The notes: generated from the letters alone by a model not told the origin. DNA of 64,000 nucleotides from Pristionchus mayeri (GCA_036245805.1 BTRK01000001.1:15445087-15509086); one strand, 5' to 3'. Shown: positions 12,280 through 21,766, numbered from the stretch's first letter. A program made the numbers and translations.

Positions 12280-13268
12280 TGTTTTTCCTCGATGTATGCC
12301 AGAATGAGTGCTGTGCTCTTGAACTCTCTCTCCAAAATTCTGGAAGCAGGAAGTCCACTATTCTTTTATTGTTCCCTCAAGCCAGTCCTGACCGAGAAAT
12401 CTTTTGTTTTTTTTGGGCAAATTAGTTTTAAGAAGAACGATTCCGGGGGTAACAATCCAGTTCGTTGTCGCTTCCTCCCCTCCTATCGCACTGCCTATCT
12501 TTGCTCCAGGAAAGCCTTAATTGCACTAATCATGCAACACTATCTCATACTCATTATCTGGTTTTTGTTCATTCTGAAGGAAGGATGCAAATCCAGTCCG
12601 CCTTCTTTTTCTCCTCGAACGATTTCCCCAGAATTAATCAATTTTCAGTAGTAGTTTTGTGCAAATTAGTCACATTCCGTGTATGCGTGGAATAAATTCT
12701 CGGCTGAAAATCCAGTCCGTCTTTGTTTTCTCCTCTCCTAGCTGTCGTCTGCAGGATTATCCGCTTCGCTGCCCATCTCCTTCTCTTCTCCCTTCTCACT
12801 CTTCTAATTTAGTGCTACCCAGTATCCCTTTCAATTACTCACACGATCTTCGCATTCAGCACTAGGGCTGCGCGAGAAATTGTCTCTTCGTTCTGCTTAA
12901 TGTCGCGCCTGTCAAACTAGTGAGAGAGCTCGCATTATGAAGAGAGTAATTTCCGACTATCCATCCCTATTCAGCATTCAGTAGTTTCTGGTCCGTAAGA
13001 GACCCCGCTAATGAGATGACTCTTTTCATATCCATGGATGCTATGTTGGAGACATCTTGTCGATATGAGAACCTTGTCTCGCTTTTGAGCACTTCTTTTC
13101 ACATGAACTTCTTGGCAATTTAGTGCTGACCAGTATCCTTCTCAATTACTCGCTCGTTGTTACAATGCGACTCTACATTCATCAGTCTCTCTGTCCTCTC
13201 TATCCAGTGAAAGACCTCGCTAATGAGATGAGTCTTTTCATATCCATTGACGACATGGCATTCATGTT

Positions 13269-14008
13269 GACTACTGCAAGGCCTTCGACAGCGTGGAGGT
13301 GCCGGCAGTGCTCAATGCCCTTGCCCAATCTGGAGTCGACTCTTCCTACGTACAGTGCCTCGAGTCGCTGAATTCCGGTTGCTACACCGAGATGAAGCCA
13401 TTCGACCAGCCTGTTCGCATTCCAATCGGCAAGGGAGTACGGCAAGGAGACACGATCTCCCCCAAGCTCTTCACGGCCGCCCTGCAGGATTGCATGAGAG
13501 ATCTCGACTGGAGCGAAGTCGGAGTCACCATCGACGGGAAGAACCTCTCCCATCTTCGCTTCGCCGACGACATCGTACTACTCGGGACGGATACATCAAC
13601 TCTGGAAAGGATGCTGAATGAACTAGCCGAGACAGGAGAGAAGATAGGTCTCTCCATCAACCGAAAGAAGACCCAATTGATGAAGAACGAGTGGTGTCCC
13701 GGCCCCGCCATCTCCCTCCACGGTGACCCACTCGAGGAGACGGACTCATACGTGTACCTCGGAGGTGAGCTCCGTTGTGACGGATCCCTACGGACGGAGC
13801 TTCTGAGGAGGAAGAGATCAGCCTGGGCCGCCTTCGGGAGCATCAGAGAGGTCACATCGCAACTCCAAGATGCGAAGCTACGCGCCTCTCTCTTCGACTC
13901 TCACGTCCTTCCAGCCCTCTGCTATGCTGCCGAAACTTGGCCTCTAACGACGACAGTCCTCTCCTTCGTGCAGACTACTCATCGTGCTCTGGAGAGGTCA
14001 CTTGTCGG
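13269..14008 (+). pseudogene. RTE reverse-transcriptase fragment, inverted copy
   Basis: The plus strand encodes the catalytic half of an RTE reverse transcriptase: DYCKAFDSVEVPAVL, GKGVRQGDTISPKLF and RFADDIVLL. It is the mirror image of 14148-14887 (coordinates sum to 28156). No difference was seen in the stretches compared. It begins precisely where the giant palindrome ends and lacks everything upstream of the first catalytic Asp, so it has no start codon of its own and is a fragment. Confidence 0.8.
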
Positions 14009-15511
14009 ATCGTCGTCTCGTCTCAGTACGTGTCCAGCCCAGCGATGCTTCGCTCTCCTGATGTAGTCGACTGGGTCGGTGAGGAGGGAGAGGCGTCGGA
14101 TATCTTCGCTGCTTCGGTTCGCTTCTCGCATCGTGTGAAGGCTCGTCCCGACAAGTGACCTCTCCAGAGCACGATGAGTAGTCTGCACGAAGGAGAGGAC
14201 TGTCGTCGTTAGAGGCCAAGTTTCGGCAGCATAGCAGAGGGCTGGAAGGACGTGAGAGTCGAAGAGAGAGGCGCGTAGCTTCGCATCTTGGAGTTGCGAT
14301 GTGACCTCTCTGATGCTCCCGAAGGCGGCCCAGGCTGATCTCTTCCTCCTCAGAAGCTCCGTCCGTAGGGATCCGTCACAACGGAGCTCACCTCCGAGGT
14401 ACACGTATGAGTCCGTCTCCTCGAGTGGGTCACCGTGGAGGGAGATGGCGGGGCCGGGACACCACTCGTTCTTCATCAATTGGGTCTTCTTTCGGTTGAT
14501 GGAGAGACCTATCTTCTCTCCTGTCTCGGCTAGTTCATTCAGCATCCTTTCCAGAGTTGATGTATCCGTCCCGAGTAGTACGATGTCGTCGGCGAAGCGA
14601 AGATGGGAGAGGTTCTTCCCGTCGATGGTGACTCCGACTTCGCTCCAGTCGAGATCTCTCATGCAATCCTGCAGGGCGGCCGTGAAGAGCTTGGGGGAGA
14701 TCGTGTCTCCTTGCCGTACTCCCTTGCCGATTGGAATGCGAACAGGCTGGTCGAATGGCTTCATCTCGGTGTAGCAACCGGAATTCAGCGACTCGAGGCA
14801 CTGTACGTAGGAAGAGTCGACTCCAGATTGGGCAAGGGCATTGAGCACTGCCGGCACCTCCACGCTGTCGAAGGCCTTGCAGTAGTCGACAAAGACTAGG
14901 CCGAGTGGAAAGTGGAACTCTCGATGGTGTTCGATGATAGTGGACAAGGTGTGTATATGGTCGATGCATCCAAACCGGCGGCGGAATCCTGCTTGCTCAA
15001 CTGGCTGAGCATCGTCCAACGTCCGTTCCATTCGCGTAACAAGCACCTTTGTGAAGAGCTTGTATGGAATGGAAAGAAGGGCGATCGGGCGGAAGTTGTT
15101 GAGGTCGGCGTGGTCTCCTTTCTTGTGGATGAGGATGGAGTTCGACCCTTTCCACTGGCTGGGGAAGTCCATGTTGGCGAAGTAGCGGCTAAATCGGCCG
15201 GCAAGGAGAGAGTGGAGAGGGGGACCACCGTTGCGAAGCATGCCTGTGCTGATCCTGTCGGGGCCGAGTGCTCCATCCTTCTTCGTCCGGGATATGGCGG
15301 AACGAATCTCCGATGGGAGAATGGCCAGTGGAGTGGTTGGCGGAGGGGTAGGGCAGCGGGGAACTTGGGTGTCCGATCGAAACAGGTCCGAGTAGAACTC
15401 CTGAATCCTATGCTCCATCGCTGAGCGGTTCGTAATCGGCTCTCCATCTCGGCCCAGCACCCAAATCAAAGGGTGCTTAACATTATGGTAAGCTTCATTT
15501 TGTGTCACCAC
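13979..15511 (-). CDS. RTE-type non-LTR retrotransposon reverse transcriptase, 5' and 3' truncated
   Basis: The open frame is about 510 codons long. The reverse-transcriptase domain covers most of it: LNNFRPIALLSIPYKLF near residue 140, VDYCKAFDSV near 208, GVRQGDTISPKLF near 260, and the catalytic FADD at 306-309. The C-terminal part reads RAKHRWAGHVLRRDDD, typical of RTE elements, and then runs into the inverted copy at about 14008, so the last residues are foreign. No endonuclease domain is present upstream: the sequence before 15511 is unrelated. The element can reverse-transcribe only in principle; as it stands it lacks its 5' half and 3' end. The missing C-terminus resembles the fragment at the giant palindrome centre. 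Confidence 0.85.
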   Translation of the reverse strand: MVTQNEAYHNVKHPLIWVLGRDGEPITNRSAMEHRIQEFYSDLFRSDTQVPRCPTPPPTTPLAILPSEIRSAISRTKKDGALGPDRISTGMLRNGGPPLHSLLAGRFSRYFANMDFPSQWKGSNSILIHKKGDHADLNNFRPIALLSIPYKLFTKVLVTRMERTLDDAQPVEQAGFRRRFGCIDHIHTLSTIIEHHREFHFPLGLVFVDYCKAFDSVEVPAVLNALAQSGVDSSYVQCLESLNSGCYTEMKPFDQPVRIPIGKGVRQGDTISPKLFTAALQDCMRDLDWSEVGVTIDGKNLSHLRFADDIVLLGTDTSTLERMLNELAETGEKIGLSINRKKTQLMKNEWCPGPAISLHGDPLEETDSYVYLGGELRCDGSLRTELLRRKRSAWAAFGSIREVTSQLQDAKLRASLFDSHVLPALCYAAETWPLTTTVLSFVQTTHRALERSLVGTSLHTMREANRSSEDIRRLSLLTDPVDYIRRAKHRWAGHVLRRDDDPTSDLSRAR

Positions 15512-15642
15512 TACCGATTAAGGCATCATATGCATGTCTGATAGCACAATTTCGGATTTACGACAAGCTACAGAGCAACAATTGATTTGGACCCATCGAG
15601 GTGAGATTATGATACGTGTGAAACATTCGAAATGAAAGGAGA

Positions 15643-16552
15643 TCAGATCTGCTCATTATGCGCTGCTGAACGGATCTTCTCGATCTTGAACTGCTCAAAC
15701 TTTTTCCATTGCTGCTCCAACAATGAAATCTTGTAAAGTAATTGCTTTCCCTCCTCTTTCAATTTGCAATTGCCCTGAAATTAAATTGTTTTCAGTATTT
15801 TTCGTTTTTGTTCTCGCCTTAAGTTCACATTATATTGAAAACGAAACCAATATATGAGTGGTGATAACAAGGGAGAATACGAGCCAGAAGCCAAAGAAGA
15901 TGCGATTAACCTACCTTCGAGATCTGGGAGGCGGGGAGGGTGCTGCGGAGTGTATCCGATTCGCCCACAAGCACCTCATACATCCACTTCCTACCAGCGA
16001 CTATTTGTAACTGTGCAGAGATGATCTGAATAAAGTGGAGTAGAGCTCAAATTAGTTTCCACTTTTCGACCCTTTCCACTGGCTGGGGAAGTCCATGTTG
16101 GCGAAGTAGCGGCTAAATCGGCCGGCAAGGAGAGAGTGGAAAGGGGGACCACCGTTGCGAAGCATGGCTGTGCTGATCCTGTCAGGGCCGAGTGCTCCAT
16201 CCTTCTTCGTCCGGGATATGGCGGAACGAATCTCCGATGGGAGAATGGCCAGTGGAGTGGTTGGCGGAGGGGCGGAGGGGCAGGTTCATTATCAGTAAAT
16301 AATGAAGCGAAAAGGATAAAACAGTAGTACCATATGCGATGCTTCACTTGGATTCACATCTCGTGGCGCACCCGCTTTAGGCCCCTCGTAGCGGGTACGA
16401 ACTATACTGTTCTTGATCTTCTTCTGATATCTAACCTTATCCACTTTCGAAGCGCGTCTGCAAGTAAAACACGATATGCAAAGGGAAATGAGCGAATGAG
16501 CCTACCGTTCAACAGATGTACTTTTCTTGGTGTGCTTACTGCTTTTATCCAT
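15643..16552 (-). CDS. cystatin-like cysteine-protease inhibitor, probably missing one exon
   Basis: Four phase-consistent exons on the minus strand: 16552-16506 (MDKSSKHTKK start), 16457-16331, 16025-15915 and 15774-15643 (TGA). Joined they give 138 residues. The third exon carries QIVAG at residues 65-69, the QxVxG loop by which cystatins enter the active cleft of papain-type proteases, followed by RKWMYEVLVGE. The second exon holds a Gly-Pro-rich stretch (YEGPKAGAPRDVNP) like a cystatin N-terminal trunk. There is no signal peptide, so it would be intracellular, and the basic N-terminus and charged C-terminus are extensions. In cystatins about 40 residues, including the main helix, separate the N-terminal Gly from QxVxG. 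Here there are far fewer, and the intron at that place is mostly an RTE fragment, so an exon is probably lost. Confidence 0.62.
16065..16272 (-). pseudogene. second copy of an RTE reverse-transcriptase segment
   Basis: These 208 bases match 15141-15348 in the same orientation with an offset of 924 and only about three substitutions (for example ctgtcagggccg for ctgtcggggccg). The 3' side ends in a duplicated cggagggg. It lies in the intron between the second and third exons of the cystatin-like gene, where an exon would be expected. The near identity says that it is young, or that it is an assembly repeat. Confidence 0.85.
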
Positions 16553-16804
16553 TTTCGAAGTGAAACTGCAAGCAAAATATGACGAAAGTGAAAGAAGTGA
16601 CCGCGCATTCAGTACACTCGCTCAGTTCTTCTCTGCTCGTCAACAAATCTCACCGTATTGCTCGATATTTCTCTCACTCTCTTTCTCTCGATTGTGATGC
16701 GTGACTTACACTCCTCTGCGCGAATATCATAGGAAAGCGCGCGGCAATTGCATTCAATTTCGAAAAAAGAATGATGAAACTATGGAAAATTTTAATGAAC
16801 ATTT

Positions 16805-16929
16805 TTATTGATCATAAATATTGTTGTGGAAGTGAAGGAAATCAGCGATTCTGCAGTAGTCAGTAAACGCTAGGTGGGGCAGTTTGGCGACGCCTATTAC
16901 TTCTAGAACTCTGTCTAAAGTGCCGACAT
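16805..16929 (-). CDS. unassigned coding-like terminal exon
   Basis: A minus-strand frame GTLDRVLEVIGVAKLPHL through HNNIYDQ and a TAA lies just downstream of the caspase-like stop codon. A possible acceptor precedes it (ttctcaaag), but the phase does not match the caspase exon before it. It may belong to an alternative 3' end or another gene, or be chance. Confidence 0.2.
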
Positions 16930-16975
16930 CTTTGAGAAATGTCAGTTTTTATGTCTTTGATCTACTTCGTGATAC

Positions 16976-18381
16976 TCATTCTTTGAGGAAAAACGAATCT
17001 ATCAGAAACGATATAAAAACAGGCTCCTGAACTACTCCTCTTGTAGTCTGCATCTTCATAACAGAAATCCTAGTATTACTCAAGACCGCTTTGATGTCGT
17101 CTTGGAAATCCGAAGCTTCCACTTCCTATGTATCGAATTTTTCTCAGTGTTTCGTACGTTGACTTACCTGAACAAATCTCCGGAAAAATCTGGAACCATA
17201 CACAGAATTAGAGAACGAAACACACCCTCTTCGTGAAGAAATAGCGAGTGCAACCTTTGAGATTCCATCAGTGTATGACAGAATGGCTTCTCTGTCCTCA
17301 TCACTGATCGGGCCTGCATCGTGTACCTTTGGGTATCTTGCTGAAACATAGTTAAGTTGTTTTTTATTTCATATGATATCATAATCGTGGTTGATTTTCG
17401 TCATTTCCTTTATGTTTAGGGAAGGAAGACATTTTGTTAAATATACTAATTATTAAAAATAGCAATTGAAATGAATTTATTTGGCATAACTCACATCCTT
17501 GGCATGAATTTATGAGAATAACCTTCGGAAGTCCTTTGAGAATGGGGGAAGCTGAGTCCGAGAGAGGTGACAACAGTTTATTCAGCATTATCTGAAGGCT
17601 TGAAACATATAATTAAAATATTATTGCTCCTTATGTAAAAATATGTAATTTATTGCAACAAAATTAAATTTAGAAGACTAATCACCATCGAACGAGTGTG
17701 ATCATGAATGGTCAAGGGGCAAATAATTTCAATATTTTAGGAAACGGATTTTTTTTTAATTGTCTTTTAAATTTTGATTCGCCGTGACCCCCCAGGTATT
17801 ACATTCGGTGGAGGACGGTATCCTAAACTACATCGGTAAAGTCTAGAACGCACCCGTTCGCTGTCGCTTCCAATAATGACATCAGTATTGCCATGCGAGT
17901 TCAAAATTAGAAAAACAGAATCTCCGAGAAGATGAACGGGGTTCATAGCGAAATCGCTCACTTCCTTGAGCATGTCCTGAGAAATATGTGTTGGATATGG
18001 AATCCCGGGACAGTTGAGTGCAACCAATTATTTAACATTGTTTATGATTTTTCAATCGAGCAAATTTTCTAGTAGAAAGTTGCAACACGATTTTAGATTC
18101 GTATTTTTTTCTTTTTCTGTTCAGTTTGTGCCATTCCTTGGCACACCCTGAACAAAAAAGCGATATTGTATCAAAACTTTCTTACTTCCGCATCAATATT
18201 GCGACGGACTATGGGCTTGTAATTGAGGTCTTTGATTCGTCAACAGATTCGTCAGCCGCTTCTGAAATATTGAAATAATACATGCTATATTGTTTTCGTT
18301 AATCTCACTTCATCAATTCCCCGACTAGTAACTTTTCTGTGGTTGTTGAACTTTCCATTACTTATCATAAGAGCAAGTCCC
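16976..18381 (-). pseudogene. caspase-family cysteine protease, 5'-incomplete, with a frameshift
   Basis: Exons on the minus strand: 18381-18309 (RGLALMISNGKF-like entry, GLALMISNGKFNNH seen), 18261-18186, 17976-17854, 17591-17495, 17340-17168 and 17125-16976 (TGA). The large-subunit signatures are DSVFLILNSHG (catalytic His in SHG) and LPKVILINSCQG, where N-S-C-Q-G stands in place of the usual Q-A-C-x-G. The small subunit reads ALAISSRRGCVSFSNSVYG and ends VVQEPVFISFLIDSFF, like the caspase C-terminus. The second exon is 76 bases long. Its 5' half is in frame (KRLTNLL) and its 3' half reads NYKPIVRRNIDAE in another frame, so one indel near 18228-18235 breaks it. The first exon(s) with any prodomain were not found. 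It is either a pseudogene or carries a sequencing indel. Confidence 0.7.
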
Positions 18382-18399
18382 CTGAAACTCGCTAAAAGA

Positions 18400-19140
18400 G
18401 CAAAACCATTAGATACAGAATAAATTATTTTTAAAAACCGTATGCAGAGTGCTTGATTTGAATGAGCTTAATATTTGACATCATAGGTGACTTCCGTCTT
18501 GCATTACGAATAAAACGAGTAGTTACTGCAATAAGCCCATTCAATTTCGAAAATCGGGGAAAGGTTAGGGTTGGCCAAACGCTGATGCTTAGCGATTAGC
18601 TACGCCCTCTCTGCCCTAATTTCGAAATAGGTGAGGGAAAGATTCGGAGCGATACGTTACGCGACATCGTTTGACCAACCATAGTAAATGAAACTTCGTT
18701 TCTCGCACTCATTCACCAGTCGACAATTGAAATGAACACGATTGCACAAATTGTACAGTCTAATATACCTAGTGATCGCTGTAGAATATTTTCGTACCTG
18801 TGTTTCTCTCAGGAAGCATTTGAAGGATTGTACTTCGAGTATTGTCGATTCTCGCCCCAAGGACGTCGAAGTAATGGTGTGCTTGTTCGAATCGTTTCTG
18901 GCTTACACTTTCTACTCGATTTTTCCAGAATTTCGAGAATATTGTGCCGATATTGTTAAAATAGGACCCATCGTAGATCATGTGGGCCGATATGGCCATA
19001 TCTATATCGCTATTTTTAGGAATATCAGTAGCAAAGAATGATATAGACGCATTTAGGTTAATGATTATGATCTGGATTGGATCCGGATCAGAGAGACCGG
19101 GGTCCATTACTTGGACGACATCTCCGATATCGCAGTCATC
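18400..19140. other. gap with no secure gene
   Basis: Upstream of the caspase-like exons I expected a first exon but could not place one. A minus-strand stretch near 18800-18890 (AHHYFDVLGARIDNT, followed by a gtacga donor) looks exon-like, but its phase does not join the next exon. The rest shows nothing clear. Confidence 0.4.
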
Positions 19141-19218
19141 CTAAATCTTCCTAACGGTACCGTGCCTTCCTCTTTCATTTCTAACTCCAGTAATCGATCG
19201 ATAATCGTGTGTTGGCAG

Positions 19219-19309
19219 GTATTTCGGGTGCGGCGAGTGAGCGACGCGCGTGCTGAGGCGGCCAAGCTCTACTATTGGAGCAACAGCGAGCTGTACAAGC
19301 TCTCAACTG
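19219..19309 (+). CDS. exon-like segment inside left terminal repeat
   Basis: 91 bases between a cag acceptor (gtgttggcag) and a gtcagt donor encode RRVSDARAEAAKLYYWSNS and ELYKLSTG without a stop. The mirror copy is 21439-21529. It lies 5' of the transposase ATG, so it could be a 5' exon of the transposon genes or a captured host exon. Confidence 0.35.
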
Positions 19310-19488
19310 GTCAGTCTTTCACTTCAAAGTAAAGAGCGACTAGCATTACGTTTTTTATTTAAATTTATCGATTCAATCTTTATATTTAATGAGTGCTTAC
19401 GCTTCCTAACGGTACCGTACCTTCTCCATTCGTTTCTAAACCGAGTAATCGATCGATAATCGTGTGTTTGCAGTAAATCAACGATGAA

Positions 19489-20639
19489 ATGGCCTCCGAT
19501 GATGATACACTACTCATGCTGCTTCTTCAAAGACGGAAGCTTCTTCTTCATGGACTATCTCGGAAGGATCAGATGAAGAAGCTCCTGAGCACAAAGAAGA
19601 ATCAAATGCTTCGCTTCAAGGAAACGTATGACGAAAATCGGTTGTTCCCTGGTCTATTTCGTTCAAATACTGGCATTGATTTACCAATATTCGATGTATT
19701 GATAACTGGTTTTATTCCTATTTCTTCCCGAAATAATAAGTTACTTCGTGACGAACACTTCCTTTTCTTGTGTTTTATATTCTGCCAAAGTGGTCAACAT
19801 ATTCGTTTCTTGTCCCGATTTCACGGAATTAATGTTAGAGATTTGAGTCATTATTTCTCGTTACTATCATTAAAAATGTGTACACATTTTTCCAATAGAA
19901 TTTCCTTGCCTAATACTTGTTCCGATTGGCTAAATGTTCGCCAAGCCTTTATTGTTAGAACTCAAGTGCCATCTTATGGATGTATTGATGGTTGCCACTT
20001 TACTCTGAAGTGCCCCCCAATACTGGTTCTGTATTCTTTAATTATAAGTCTTATTTCTCGCTCATAGGAATGGCAATTTCTGATAGTTTCGGCAGATTCA
20101 TCTTTTTAGATGTTGGTAGTGCTGGTTGTATGCATGATGCTACCATTTTTCTTTCAACTGAATTTTACAAATCCCTTGTCTCCAATTCACTGAATTTGCC
20201 TGCTCCTATCACTCCTTTCCTAGGATCAAAAGCTGTTCATCCTTTCTTTTTAGCAGATAACGCATTTCCCAGTAGTATTAACATAATTAAGCCTTTACCC
20301 GAGTTGAAGCCTACAAAGGCGAATCCACATCCCGATGTAACCCGTGCTAGACAAATTCACGTTTTTAATTACCGTATATCAAAATCACGAAGAGTTGTAG
20401 AAAATTCTTTCGGTATGCTCAAAAACAAATTTAGAATATTGTTAAGGCCTCTTGATTTATCAGTTCAAAATAGCACCAATCTCGTTTATTGTCTTGCAAA
20501 TATTTATAATATGATGATTGAATCTGTAACTTACCCCCTTTCTACTATCAAATACGATAACTGTACCTTCAACGAGCATGACCAAATCGAGTATCTGATC
20601 CATCATTTTATTAACGAATTCGCCATTCAGAGAAAATGA
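19489..20639 (+). pseudogene. Harbinger-type DDE transposase (DDE_Tnp_4-like), one frameshift
   Basis: The ATG at 19489 begins MASDDDTLLMLLLQRRKLL, shared with the opposite-strand gene. A helical DNA-binding region follows, then the catalytic domain: YGCIDGCHF (first Asp), FFLADNAFPSS (second Asp) and RRVVENSFGMLKNKF (Glu), the order seen in HARBI1-like transposases, ending at a TGA after 20636. The frame changes at a run of six C (20013-20018): upstream codons read in one frame and NTGSVFFNYKSYF onward in another. A single missing C explains it, so this is either a recent inactivating slip or a homopolymer base-calling error. Total length, about 380 residues, is normal for the family. Confidence 0.85.
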
Positions 20640-20781
20640 ATAAATCATTGTGAATAAGTTAAGTCGCTACACTGCATGTAGGTTCAAAGAAAATGTTATC
20701 TATACGTTATGCAAGAAACCCAATGGGTAGAAACTATCAGACTGGGGTGTTTGAAGTGGCTGAGTTGGGAATGGATTGGGG

Positions 20782-21259
20782 TTAACTTGTGGTGGAGGGG
20801 CATAGCCATAATTTGGATAGGGGTAGTATGGTTGAGGAGGAGGGAGGGAAAGAGTGGGGATGCATGGGCATAGGAGGAGGGTACATAGATACAGGATGAT
20901 CGCAATATTTCCTAGTCAAAGCAGTTAACGTGGAATACAATTCAACTTTGAAATCGTCGTGATATTTAACAGGAATTTTTAACAAATAAACTTCAAGTTT
21001 TGCAATAATGTCTGCATTTTTATTCACGTTGTTGTGCGTGATTCGATCCATCACCGAATCGATTTGCTCTTGATTTTCCTTCAGCAAGGTTTCGATGTTC
21101 AACTCTTTCTTCTTCTTCTTCATTCTGCTCGAAGCGAAGCATTTGATTCTTCTTTGTGCTCAGAAGCTTCTTCATCTGATCCTTCCGAGATAGTCCATGA
21201 AGAAGAAGCTTCCGTCTTTGAAGAAGCAGCATGAGTAGTGTATCATCATCGGAGGCCAT
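20782..21259 (-). pseudogene. second protein of the Harbinger element (BESS-like C-terminus)
   Basis: From the minus-strand ATG at 21259 the first 43 residues equal those of the transposase, because they lie in the terminal repeat. The frame then diverges (FEQNEEEEE). After an (aag)n run a second frame carries KELNIETLLKENQEQID and IAKLEVYLLKIPVKYHDDF, then a Pro-Met-rich tail. The helix-rich part resembles the C-terminal BESS-type region of MADF-BESS proteins found as the accessory gene in some PIF elements, but no MADF domain is visible. A one-base change in the (aag)n run separates the two frames, so the gene is broken or spliced there. The family assignment is tentative. Confidence 0.45.
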
Positions 21260-21438
21260 TTCATCGTTGATTTACTGCAAACACACGATTATCGATCGAT
21301 TACTCGGTTTAGAAACGAATGGAGAAGGTACGGTACCGTTAGTAAGCGTAAGCACTCATTAAATAAAAAGATTGAATCGATAAATTTAAATAAAAGACGT
21401 AATGCTAGTCGCTCTTTACTTTGAAGTGAAAGACTGAC

Positions 21439-21529
21439 CAGTTGAGAGCTTGTACAGCTCGCTGTTGCTCCAACAGTAGAGCTTGGCCGCCTCAGCACGC
21501 GCGTCCCTCACTCGCCGCACCCGAAATAC
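21439..21529 (-). CDS. exon-like segment inside right terminal repeat
   Basis: Inverted copy of 19219-19309 with small changes (ctgttg for ctattg, so Cys for Tyr). It has the same acceptor and donor and reads toward the second transposon gene. Confidence 0.35.
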
Positions 21530-21693
21530 CTGCCAACACACGATTATCGATCGATTACTGGAGTTAGAAATGAAAGAGGAAGGCACGGTACCGTTAGGAA
21601 GCGTATGCACGCAGTTAACATTGAGAAGGAATCGATAAATTTAAATAAAAGACGTAATAGTAGTCGCTTTTTACGCGAAAGTGAAAGACTGAC

Positions 21694-21766
21694 CTGTTGA
21701 GAGCTTGCGCAGCTCGTAATACTTCGGCCTGATCACGCCATGCTGCTCGTAAGTCGCACGATCCAA
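21694..21766 (-). CDS. exon-like segment outside the terminal repeat
   Basis: Minus-strand codons LDRATYEQHGVIRPKYYEL then RKLSTG, followed by the same gtcagtctttcac donor and intron as the exon inside the terminal repeat. It appears to be a diverged tandem copy of the exon-plus-intron unit next to it. The product is not recognised. Confidence 0.3.

Larger units (their letters stand above)
8470..13269. repeat. right arm of giant palindrome (4.80 kb)
   Basis: This is the inverted copy of 3671-8464. The unpaired spacer is only five bases (gacca, 8465-8469), and the centre reads tgactctcgta, gacca, tacgagagtca. The arm ends at ttcatgttg, exactly where RTE reverse-transcriptase sequence begins. 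Such a long, almost perfect palindrome with so short a spacer would normally be unstable. It therefore indicates either a very recent inverted duplication or an artefact of library construction or assembly. Confidence 0.93.
19146..21602. mobile_element. PIF/Harbinger-type DNA transposon with long coding terminal inverted repeats
   Basis: Inverted repeats of about 470 bp (19147-19617 and 21131-21601, coordinates sum to about 40748) flank two convergent genes: a DDE transposase on the plus strand and a second protein on the minus strand. Each repeat begins cttcctaacggtaccg, contains an exon-like segment, a second cttcctaacggtacc copy, and the start codon plus the first 43 codons of the gene on its side. 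PIF/Harbinger elements normally carry a transposase and a second DNA-binding protein, which fits. The target-site duplication is not clear. Sequence similar to the repeat continues past 21602 to about 21770, so the outer limit on that side is uncertain. Confidence 0.75.

Noticed and set aside
18742..19041. Plus-strand frame MHKLYSLIYLVIAV
   Set aside because: Opposite strand has an equally long frame with a better donor; neither could be linked to other exons.
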